This document shows, in pieces, positions 54,298-64,000 of a stretch of 64,000 nucleotides of DNA (position 1 is its first letter; the number at the start of each line of letters is the position of its first letter). This DNA is from Tetracentron sinense (Eukaryota; Streptophyta; Magnoliopsida; Trochodendrales; Trochodendraceae), in the NCBI GenBank assembly GCA_015143295.1, contig CM026565.1, positions 29,706,052 to 29,770,051 of the forward strand, written 5' to 3'. The position numbers were made by a program, and so were the translations under genes. Under the pieces are notes generated by a model. The model worked only from the letters and a program-made list of their open reading frames with translations. It searched no databases and had not been told where the DNA came from.

Positions 54298-56684
54298 TGT
54301 TGTTCCCATAGGGGTAAATTACCTGGAATTGCTATCCAACAAAAAATGGCAGTCTGAAGAACACGAACAAAACCACAACCTTTAATCCAGAAATTTCTGC
54401 ATTTGAAAACAGTTAGAAAATTGGTAGCTAGTGTGAAGTGAGGCGTGGATCACGTAGCTTTCTTTAAGACATTTCGCGCCCCCCACAAATGCACTGGGTT
54501 GACAGACACGATGCCTCCAGGATACAACAACTCCACACAAATCTAACCCTGACTATACGCGTGCATAACCTATAGTTGCACACCTTACTCTGTTTGTTAC
54601 CCAACAATTTCTCAAAATAAAAAATTCTCAAACATAAGAAAACATAATAATTAAGAAAACCCATTTCTAATCTTCTCTCTCCTAAATGGAGAAAACTTTA
54701 CATAGTATATATATAGAAAACTAAATAGGTTTTTGGAATTATAAAACTGTCACATTAGTGACAATAATTATGATAATAAACCATTAAAACGTTTCCCATC
54801 ATTAAAGCCTTTAATGGCTATAATAAACTTAAATAAATTAATATTTAATTTCTTTTATTTAATTAATTTTGAATCACAATCACCCCAAAGGTATAACAAT
54901 CTCTCACTTAATTCAAAAATAATAAAATCGTGAAGGAAAAAAAATAAAGTTATTGGGTAAAATTAGATTTAATGCATAAGCAAATGGTGTCACATAGATT
55001 TGAACATTTGCATAGTTTAAAGTAAAATTCTCACCAGATACTCAGTTACCATAGATCATAGATCTTGGTATTCAAAACTGAGCTCTTTTAGTGATGAGTC
55101 TTTATACCTTAAACACATTAACTCTTACAGAATCTACAGGTGTCTAAGCTAGCACTTTTCGGCCATGTGCTTTATCCCGGTTTAATAAGTGCTCTAGAGA
55201 AATAGCCAATTTCTCATAGGAAGCGACCCCACTTCCACACTTATATAGGTGAGTCTATCAAGGATGCCTATGTGACTCCACATCCCACTCAATAGAGCTA
55301 TAGATCTCATTAAGAGGAAACCCTCAACCTCTAATCGTCACATACTTTATGCACTTTTCACATCATAGGAAGAGACTTGGAAAGTAATAATATTATTACT
55401 ATTATTCTCCTATTATAGTGCTTCACCTCAAACCACTCTATAACTTGTTCTTCCCATTAAACCTGTTCTTGGGATCTCCAGTCTTCAAGTTGGGTTACCA
55501 TTACAGTTGGTTTATTTTCAATTAGCTTAAGTCACATTCCCCTCGATGTATTCTTCTCTTACTAGGCCTTCAGTAAAGGGTTTTGCCAAATTTTCTGGCC
55601 ATCTGATTTCATTTTCAGATATAACTCCATCTCATAGGAGTTCTCAAATATAATTCCATCTCAATGCGCAGGGTGCCTATGGACGTTTCGATCCATCCCT
55701 ATGCGTAGGGTGCCTATGGACGTCCTGTAGTAGTATGGGTCTGTAAATGTTTGATACTTAACAGTGGGAATTTCATATTTGTAGCACAACTCCTTCACGA
55801 AGTCCTTTGATCCCTCCGAAGTGGCATCCTCTGTAATCGGTCCCCGTTAAGGATGTCAAGGTCAGATAAGCATGTAGCATTCCCTGAGTTAGAAACGCCA
55901 TCATTGCCAGGAGCACAAAACACGACATCACAAGAGGGCGATCGCTACAAGACATAGCAGAGTACGTGTTTCCTTCCCTCACCACTGATGATCAACACGA
56001 CCACTCTTTCTCCAGAAACATCATTATTTCCTACTTATCTCTTTCTGTGGTTACAGGAATTACAGGGTTTTTGAAGCAACGAAATGTCTTAAAATTGTTG
56101 TTCCCATAGGGGTAAATTACCTGGAATTGCTATCCAACAAAAAATGGCAGTCTGAAGAACACGAACAAAACATCAACCTTTAATCCATAAATTTCTGCAT
56201 TTGAAAACAGTTAGAAAATTGGTAGCTAGTGTGAAGTGAGGCGCGGATCACGTCGCTTTCTTTAAGACATTTCGCGCCCCCCACAAATGCACTGGGTTGA
56301 CAAACACGATGCCTCCAGGATACAACAACTCCACACAAATCTAACCCTGACTATAGGCGTGCATAACCTATAGTCGCACACCTTACTCTGTTTCTTACCC
56401 AACAATCTCTCAAAATAAAAAATTCTCAAACATAAGAAAACATAATAGTTAAGAAAACCCATTTCTAATCTTCTCTCTCCTAAATGGAGAAAACATTACA
56501 TAGTATATATATAGAAAACTAAATAGGTTTTTGGAATCACATTAGTAACAATAATTATGATAATAAACCATTGAAACGTTTCCTACCATTAAAGCCTTTA
56601 ATGGCTATAATAAACTTAAATAAATTAATATTTAATTTCTTTTATTTAATTAATTTTGAATCGCAATCACCCAAAGGTATAATA
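54298..56684 (-). mobile_element. Internally deleted Ty1/copia element with two LTRs
   Basis: LTRs of 601 and 589 bases (54298-54898, 56096-56684) start TGTTGTTCCC and end GGTATAACA or a variant. They are flanked by identical GGTAA duplications (54293-54297, 56685-56689). The minus-strand purine tract (AAGTGAGAGAT) adjoins the left LTR, giving a minus orientation. Only about 1.2 kb lies between the LTRs, resembling the region around copia reverse transcriptase, with no intact gene. LTRs differ by a few percent. A fossil that could only have moved with help. Confidence 0.85.
55773..55985 (-). other. 70-codon open frame inside the deleted copia element, unidentified
   Basis: The frame has a hydrophobic stretch (MSCFVLLAMMAFLTQGMLHA) and no resemblance to copia proteins that I can see. 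It may be a captured host fragment or chance. Confidence 0.2.
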
Positions 56685-56934
56685 GGTAATGTTTACCGAA
56701 GCATCAGTTTTAGGTGGCACTCGAACTCTAGTTCTCCTCCAAAGAAAAAATACGTCTTATCACTGGAGCAAACGTTTAGACGTATTCAGATAATACTTGC
56801 CAGTGTGGCACGCCACATAATTGCGTTGGTCCACCACCACAATAGAAGCATTAGTTTTTTTTGTTTATTATGTGCATATATTTAGAACATTTAACTTCAC
56901 GGCCTTCATATTTACTCATTTGAACCATACTTAA

Positions 56935-59191
56935 GAGGAGTTTCATTGGAAGCAAAAATCCAGGATACATTGGCTTAAGCTTGGTGATCGCAATACTCCA
57001 TATTTCCATCATTCTACTAGCCAAAGGGAAAGAAACTGGATTCTATCTCTCCAAGATTCAAACGGCGTCTGGATTACAGAGTTAGTGGATCTTAGGGATC
57101 ATATTCAAGATTACTTTAAGCAATTTTTTTCTTCCTCTCAACCTACGGAATGTGATGAGGTGATCCCTTTTGTTCCAAACAGGATAACAGAGTCAATTAA
57201 CACAGATCTTATATATTGAACCATTTTCAGCTCAAGAGGTTGAGACAACAATCTTTCAAATTGGTGCTTTGAAGGGACCTAGCCCCGATGGTCTGTCAGC
57301 TTTATTTTATCATCAACACGGGTAGTATTGGTGAGGATGTTTGTTTTGCAACATTAAGCTTTATTAATGGTCACCTAAACTCATATTATCTTAATCCTAA
57401 AAGTGACTCACCCCCCAAAACCTAGGTCAATTTTGACCTATAAGTTTGTGTGATGTGATTTACAAGATTATTGTGAAGACTTTAGGAAATAGACTCAAAG
57501 GAATTTTTCAGATTTTATTTCTCAAGAACATACTGCCTTTGTTGCTGGTCGTCAAATCTCTGAAAATATATTATTAAATCATGAGATTTTACATTTTCTA
57601 AAGCATCATAAGAACGACCGAAAATATTAAATGATTGTCAAACTTGATTTGAATAAGGCTTATGACCGCATTGAGTGGTCCTTCCTTCAACAGATCATGA
57701 AAAAATTGGGTGTTTCCATTCACAATGGATTTAACTCATAATGTAGTGCATGTCTACTATTTCTTATAATATTTTTATAAATGGTAATGCATCAGACCAG
57801 TTCTTTCCTAGCAGGGGCTTAAGACAAGGAGACCCGCTTTTTCCGTACTTATTTGTCATTTGTATGAAATCTTTTTCTTATCTTCTACATGGGGTAGTCC
57901 AGACTCGTTGGATAACGGAATCCAATTAACACGGACCGCTCCACGGCTCCAGCCCTTCCTCGTATATTCTTTTTTGTTGTTGATAGCTATATAATCTTGA
58001 GGGCCAATTTTAATGAGGCAACAAATTTCGTAAATCTTTTTGATATTACTGCAAAGCTTCTAGCCAACTGATTAGCTTTACAATATCTTGCACAACCTTT
58101 AGTGATAATACTCCTTGGAGATTTTGTCAAATTATTTCAAGAGTCCTCCGTATTCACCGCATTCAAACTCTGGATAAATACTTCACATTACCAACCGAAT
58201 TCGATTGTTCAAAATTTGCAATTTTTTAATATCTTAAACAACAAGTTCTTCAAAAAATACAAGGTTTGAAAGTTAATCTTCTTAATTGGGTAGGTAGAGG
58301 CACTCTCATAAAGCGGTGGCTCAAGCAGTCCCAAGTTTTGTCATGTCTTGTTTTAAATTACGGAAATCTTGGTGTGCATCCATTTCTTCTCCCTGTTGTA
58401 ATTTTTGGTGAGGACAAAATCATTATGAACGTAAAATTCACTAGATCATATGGAAAAAGATGTGTTTGACTAAGAATATTGGTGGGATTGGATTTTGGGA
58501 TCTTTCTCTATTTAACCAAGCTCTACTTGCAAAGTATGCTTGGCGGATGATTTCAGGAAGAACATCTATTTGCAATATATTTTCCTAATTCTTTCTTTTT
58601 CCATGACATCTATTGGATATAAAGCTTACTGGGCCTAGTGGTCTCTCTTGTATGTTAATGATCTATTACTGAAAGGTACTAGAAGACAAATTAGTTCTGG
58701 GACTGGTACTAGAATTTGATCGGATGCATGGGTTCCTGCCTTTCCAGGTATTAAATGTTTTTTCTTACCGTTCACCTAATGCAGACATCTCCTTGGTTAG
58801 TAATCTTATTGCTTCTAATCGCTTGGATTGGAACTTAGTCTGTTATCTAGACGTTTCTCCCATATGGAGATTGAAGCTATTAAACAGATCCAATTCAGCA
58901 AATTCGATGTCCAAGATCGCTCAATCTAGCACTATACCAAGAGTGAAATTTTTCAATCTGATCATCCTATCATTTAGCTTGGAAGTTTCAAATGGCAACA
59001 AATTCCTCTTCTACTTTTTCTTTGATGAAGATTTTTGTAAGGTTTGAAAGATTATTTGCTCCTTACTAATTTTCATAAAATTCAAAAATTTATCTGGTGG
59101 CTTTCTCATTGGCAGTCTCAAAAAATCTATTGATGAAGAAAATTCAGATTGACACTGTATGTTGTATGTGTGGTGAGAAAGAAGAATCGAC
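56935..59191 (+). mobile_element. LINE relic, reverse transcriptase part
   Basis: Plus-strand frames spell L1-type reverse transcriptase landmarks in order: WLKLGDRNTPYFH near 56975, GPSPDGLSALFYH near 57270, VAGRQISENILL near 57540, KLDLNKAYDRIEWSFL near 57640, RGLRQGDPLFPYLF near 57815, and the zinc-binding start (CCMCGEKEEST) near 59165. The endonuclease is absent, so the copy is 5'-truncated. Frames are broken repeatedly, showing an old insertion. Confidence 0.85.
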
Positions 59192-59684
59192 TAGGGCTGT
59201 AAACAGATGCGGATATTATTCATATCCTATTCGTATCCGAATCTGTTTAGTCGGATAATTATCTGAATAGGTATCCGGCGGAGTGAATTTGGATGGTAAA
59301 GTTACTATCCGTTTATAATCGGATACGAATTCGGAAAGTGGGGATATATGATTTGATAAATATTTGTCCGATTATATAATATATATAAATAATTTATTTT
59401 AAATTTATAAAATTAATATAATCTTTGAAATATTATTCTTTAAATAAAAATTTATATATTTTTTACATTTTTTAAATATTAATTTATATTTTTAAAAACT
59501 TTTTTTAAAGTATTTGGATAATTCGGATACTATCCAAATTCGAATATTTTAATCGGAGTCGGATACGGTATCATATTTCACTATCCGTCGGATATTTATT
59601 CGGATTCGGATATCCGAATATATAATTGGATACGAATTTGGATATACCACTATCCACTCTGAATCCGCTTCGTTTACAGCCCTA
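59192..59684. mobile_element. hAT-type miniature element D inside the LINE
   Basis: Ends TAGGGCTGTAAAC and GTTTACAGCCCTA with a perfect 8-bp duplication GAATCGAC (59184-59191, 59685-59692). The body is built of CGGATA/TATCCG words around an A/T centre. It shares the outermost 8 bases with element A but not the body. Confidence 0.92.
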
Positions 59685-59692
59685 GAATCGAC

Positions 59693-59717
59693 TACTCATT
59701 TGTTCTTTGAATGCAAC
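59693..59717 (+). mobile_element. LINE relic, short middle piece
   Basis: Continues the zinc-binding motif (HLFFECN) between the hAT element and the solo LTR. Confidence 0.75.
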
Positions 59718-62385
59718 TATAAGCACCCAATTTTTATACCCCCTTAATCATGGTTGAAACATTTTAACCATGATTAATCACCCCTAACCCTAGGCCTAAC
59801 CTTAGGTAGACCCCAGATAAACCCTAGTCAAACCCTAGGTAAAACCCTAGTCAAACCCTAGGACAAACCCTGACCCCAGGTAAACCCTAGTCAAACCCTA
59901 AGTAAAACCCTAGTCGAACCCTAGTCAAACCCTAGGACAAACCTTGACCCCAGGCAAACCCTAGGTAAATCCTAGTCCAACCCTAGTTAAGCCTTAGTCT
60001 AACCCTAGGGCCCAAGAACCTCAAAACCTAAGACAAATCATCCTGTGAGCCCAAACATGGGCCCACATACCCTCAGGAGTCGTTGGTGTGGGGCCCACAG
60101 TGCAAAATTTGAAATTTTAGGAATTTCGGTAATAACATTACCATCATTCCCAATTATAGCAAAATGCATAGTGAATCAGACCAATGAAAAGGGGTTTGGG
60201 TCTGTTTTAACAAAGGTAAGGTAATGATGGTAGATTATCTACCGTCATTCCTGATCAAGGCTAAACCAGGAATGGATATCTACCGCCATTACTGGGTTTC
60301 TGTAAAATACCTGCTGGCACCCCCCTACAGCACTCCAGCTTCACCCCCACAGTGTCCAATACCCTTCCTTTAATCCCTAGAGTACCCCTGGGTCCCCTCC
60401 ACCCTATATAAACTCCCCTCCATTGGTTTAAACCACTCCAAAAATCCACAAAGAATCCCAGTTGGATTTCGGCCAGCCCTACACCCAGCATTTCAACCTC
60501 CGTTCACACCCCTAGGGGAGACCTCAGGTAGCCCAGGAGCTTCCCCAGCCTCCTCACAGCCTTCCGTAGTCATGTGCTAGCCCACCACCACCGTGCCTCC
60601 ACTGTGAGCTTCAAATATCAGGGTAAGGCCACCCCTACCCCTTGGTTTTATTTCTGTAACTGTTGTAAGACTCCTAGTCCTATTCCAGGGGTCATCTATT
60701 TTTATTTTATTCTTGTTGTAATACTACAACCAAGGATAGGAGTCCCCTTGCCTTCTTCATAGGCATGGGGGAACCCCCCTTGAGGTTTCGAACTTGGGAA
60801 CAAGGCCCCCTACCTGCATGACATCTCCTCATACTCTCTGGGGGACCCTCAAGCTATGAGGAGTCCCCTGGGATAGCCCTGGTTCTGTCTAGGAGATGGC
60901 ATATTCATTTTTTGAAAAAATATCAAAATGCCGGTAAACTCAGTACCGCCATTTTGGGTACTCCCCATTTTAGCACTTGTTACACCCTTTTGGGTGGATC
61001 CTAGTCCATTCCAAAGCCATGGTTAGACTCCTGAGACTCCCCTCTATCTACCATGGTCCTTCCATAGTCAACCTTACTGCTTAAATATGGTTAAAATGGC
61101 CTAAACCAATAATTGTGCATAATGGCGGTAGATAGTCTACCGCCATTTTTAAATTCCATGTACAATGTGTTCGTGGTCCCCTTGGGCCCACTTCAGACTA
61201 TCCCCTGGGCCCACCAAAGGCCCAAGACGCTTAGGGGAGTCCTCTCTATCAATTCTATGGGTCCCTGACCCTTGGGTTCACCCTTAACCCTAGTTCCAGA
61301 CTAGCAAACTACTCCTGGAAATGCATGGTAATGGCGGTAATCCTTTTCCGCCATTATCTATTTTTTTATATTGAGGGCTTTGCACAGGGCCCAGACCCGT
61401 TAGGATCCATTCTAGACCCTGCCTTGCTATCTGGGCCTACCCTGACCTGGCTAGACCTTTAACCGGGGTTAACTCAATCCTGGTTAACTTTTAACCATGC
61501 TTAAGTCCCCCTTAACCCTTGGAAAAATCTGGAAAATGTCAAAAATTCATAAAATTTGCCTAATTGTCCAAAATGGTTTGATTTGGCCTTTTTTTTACCA
61601 TGATTAGCAGTCCTAACCATGGTTGACTTCTCCTTTTTAAGCCCGGTTAGTAACCCTAACTCCGGTCAAACCCTCTTTTGGCCTACCGGGCCTAATCTCT
61701 TAGCTTACAGGGCTCACCCTTGGCCTACTGGGCCCAACCTTGGCCTACCAGGTCCAACTTTGTTACCTTCAAGTATGGTTAGCAATCCTAACCATGGTTA
61801 GTTTGACCCTTAACCCTGGTTAGAAACTCTAACCTTGGTTAATTCCAACCTTGGCCTACTGGGCCTAATCTTAGTCTATCAGACTAATCCTTAATCTACC
61901 AGACTAACCCTTGGCCTACCGGGCCTAAACCATACATTTGACCAACCCGGTCAACCAAACCCTAACCTCCGGGCTAGACTTTTAGCCACTCCGGTGCACA
62001 CACACACACTCCCTTAGCCTTGGCACGAGCCCATGTGTCAGAACTACGCTCGGTCTGATCTCTCCCTTGTGAGTACATAGGCAACCCAACCCGGGTTCGA
62101 CCCTAGTTAGCTTTCTCTTTCTTGAGTTAGTATTATTCTAAACACTTAGGTATTTGAACATAGTTTGATTTAATTTGGCTTACACCTAAAAAGTAGGGAA
62201 CCATTATAATATGGGAGTCCCAGGGTGCCTAACACCTTCCCCGGACTTAATCAACCCTCTTACCTAGAACTCTCACGCAGACCAAGACCTTATCCACAAC
62301 CCAGAGACTTATCCATTCTGAATTAATAAGTAGCGACTCTCACATAACCTCACCCATGAGGCGGAGTTCAAATCCCGTGCTCACA
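59718..62385 (+). mobile_element. Solo LTR, Ty3/gypsy (Ogre/Tat-like), 2.67 kb
   Basis: Ends TATAAGCACCCAATTT and GTGCTCACA form an imperfect inverted pair; flanking 5-mers GCAAC and ACAAC are a near-perfect target duplication. A TATA box (TATATAAA, 60405) and a late GGGTGCCTAACACCTTCCCC block are typical of large gypsy LTRs of this group. No internal region or second LTR is present, so it is a solo LTR left by recombination. It holds a degenerate AACCCTAG(G/T) array (59780-60010) and several short palindromes. Confidence 0.78.
59780..60010 (+). repeat. Degenerate AAACCCTAG array within the solo LTR
   Basis: About fifteen irregular copies of CAAACCCTAG, GTAAAACCCTAG and similar. It resembles telomeric repeat loosely, but the unit and phase vary. 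Confidence 0.75.
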
Positions 62386-63235
62386 ACAACTTTGCTAGGT
62401 GTGTTTTGTGGTGCTTTGACATCCTTCAGATTACCATGTCCGCTCCATGTGGATTTTCTTGTTTGGTGGAAAGATTTAACTGACAATAATTTTTTCTTTG
62501 ATGATGACACTACCGGGCTGGTTTGTTTGATTTTCTAGTCAATTTGGATAGCTCGAAATGATACTGTGTTTTCAGATATCAATCAAAATCCTATCAGTAC
62601 TATCATCAAACATCTAGTTTAATCTCCAACATTCGACTTGCAGATTTAAGTTCCTTCATCAGGTGCTAAGGAGACTCCAAATAATCATGAGTTTCCGGTA
62701 GGAGCTCTTAAAATTATCTTTGATGGTTCTATGGATATGATCTCCCGCAGTTGGTATTAAGGTTATTATTCGAATTCATGAAGGCAAAATACTCCATTTT
62801 ATTTCCTATTCAATTCTGGCAAGTCATGCTAGAATTTTGGAGGCGAGAGCGCTAGCTAGAAGCGCATCTTCTTTTGGCTCGTAGTCACAATTGTTCCTCA
62901 TTTAATGTTAAAGGGGGCGATGAGATTCTTCTTCAGGCTTTATCGTTATCATTGACAAACCTCCACTGGGATGTTTATTCTGTTATGGAAGATATTTGGG
63001 CATTGTGGAGGAATTCTCTCATGCAACAACTTCATTCATTAGAAGTAAGGCAAATGTGGAAGTCGGTTCTCTAACTAAGAAGGGATTAACGATCTATCGA
63101 ACTCATTCCCTAATTTTTACTCATATTTTGTTATCTCCTCCTGATGATCCAGAATCTCACCCTGAGATCTATGGATGTACTAATCTTTGTACTTAATATA
63201 ATCTTTATTAGTATTTTAAAAAATAATAATAAAAA
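62386..63235 (+). mobile_element. LINE relic, RNase H part and 3' end
   Basis: The zinc-binding frame resumes (FARCVLWCF) directly after the LTR. Pieces of RNase H follow (HARILEARALARSASSFG near 62825). The 3' UTR ends with TGTACTTAATATAATCTTTA and an A-rich tail near 63220-63235. Frames are broken. Confidence 0.75.
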
Positions 63236-63239
63236 CATA

Positions 63240-64000
63240 CTCATCAAAGTTGGTTTTACTCTACCCATTCAAACCATACTTATCGAAGTTGGTCCCAACA
63301 TGTTATTTCAAATATCATCCACAACTCAATGACAAAGCTACATTCTATCTATATCACATACAGAAACCAACCTCAGTTTGTGAGTTTGTAATTCATTTCT
63401 CCTATCTAGTGGATTTATCTTAACATTATCATCATTGTTTAACCAAAAATCAATTATTGGGTGTCCAAAGAAAAAACCTCGCTCTCCACTTTGGGAGACC
63501 GAGTTAGATGGATCCGAACCGCGCTCCCAATTTTATGGAGCAAAGTTCCGAGAATGATCAGCTCTCGAACTGCCAAATTAATGTTTCCGAGCAAGAGTGG
63601 TACACTATGTGAAGCTTCATAACACTATGGTATAGTCCAACTTCAAAGAACAGATTTGGTAATGAAGCTTTATTTGCGCAGCACAGATTTAAACCCATAG
63701 ACAATTTAAATTGCATACGGGATAGGCCATGAGTTTAGAAATTAATGTCCGTAATGTTTTCTGACCATCAACACGGTCGTGCCGGGTTAAGGTTTTGGGC
63801 CACTTTATCAAATTCAAGTTCAAGGTTTCTTGGATCATGTATACTTGGGCCAAGTTCGGTTTGGGCTTTCAGTAACCAACTGATCACAATATCTACTCTA
63901 TTTGTTTAACAAAAATATACGTATAATTATATGCCTCATATACTTATCTAACATTAAATTATTATTATAAAATAAATAGGTTTGATTTATTTTAAGAGCA
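63240..64000. other. Intergenic, no gene recognised
   Basis: No coherent frame, repeat pair or element edge found. Confidence 0.45.

Noticed and set aside
59780-60010. Possible interstitial telomere repeat
   Set aside because: The units are AAACCCTAG(G/T)-like with irregular spacing, not a regular CCCTAAA array, and lie inside an LTR.

Overview
This is nuclear DNA from a flowering plant with a large, repeat-rich genome. The evidence is three phytocyanin (plant blue copper protein) genes with plant-type promoters, GT-AG introns, plant LTR retrotransposons with initiator-tRNA-Met primer sites, L1-type LINEs with RNase H, Mutator/hAT/PIF-type transposons and many miniature elements. I cannot place the species. 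Host coding sequence is only a few percent of the window; most of the rest that I can identify is mobile DNA, often nested several layers deep.

Host genes, all on the minus strand: phytocyanin 1 (2247-3071, intronless, 274 aa), phytocyanin 2 (20937-21590, intronless, 217 aa) and phytocyanin 3 (39056-40269, three exons, 338 aa). Phytocyanin 3 carries two complete cupredoxin domains in one chain. Each protein has a signal peptide, one or two copper domains with a His-Cys-His-Gln ligand set, a Pro/Ser/Ala-rich arabinogalactan-like stretch and a C-terminal GPI-type tail, so all three should be cell-surface copper proteins. Gene 1 looks like a mosaic: its promoter and copper domain match gene 2, while its proline-rich tail, 3' UTR and downstream flank match gene 3.

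Layout. 0.3-3.5 kb: gene 1 and a duplicated block shared with 36.9-39.5 kb. 3.5-6.3 kb: AT-rich repeats, a SINE and a hAT-type miniature element with an 8-bp target duplication. 6.3-20.3 kb: a tandem duplication whose second copy was hit by a LINE, which was then hit by a 9.86-kb Mutator-like element (9585-19448) with an exact 9-bp target duplication. That element encodes a MuDR-type transposase (plus strand, broken by stops) and, on the minus strand, a nine-exon SUMO-protease-like (C48/Ulp1) gene that reads open for 808 codons with a complete His-Asp-Gln-Cys catalytic set. It is also packed with a short motif (ATTTTCGG / CCGAAAAT) in convergent orientation. 20.3-24.6 kb: gene 2 and nested miniature elements. 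24.6-29.6 kb: a broken Ty1/copia element with both LTRs. 30.3-32.7 kb: an orphan CACTA-type end and a broken Ty3/gypsy remnant. 32.7-35.0 kb: a hAT miniature element containing about 1.85 kb that looks like mitochondrial DNA. 35.3-40.4 kb: foldback elements and gene 3. 40.8-54 kb: miniature elements, a SINE, a LINE tail, a copia LTR and a 1.3-kb palindrome. 54.3-56.7 kb: an internally deleted copia element. 56.9-63.2 kb: a LINE relic interrupted by a hAT miniature element and a 2.67-kb solo LTR.

One foldback family, recognised by arms containing GGTTAAGGGGTGTCAAAAG, recurs at least a dozen times, often inside other elements. In two places it appears to have travelled as the core of a larger Tourist-like element, and in one place a single arm has been amplified four times in tandem.
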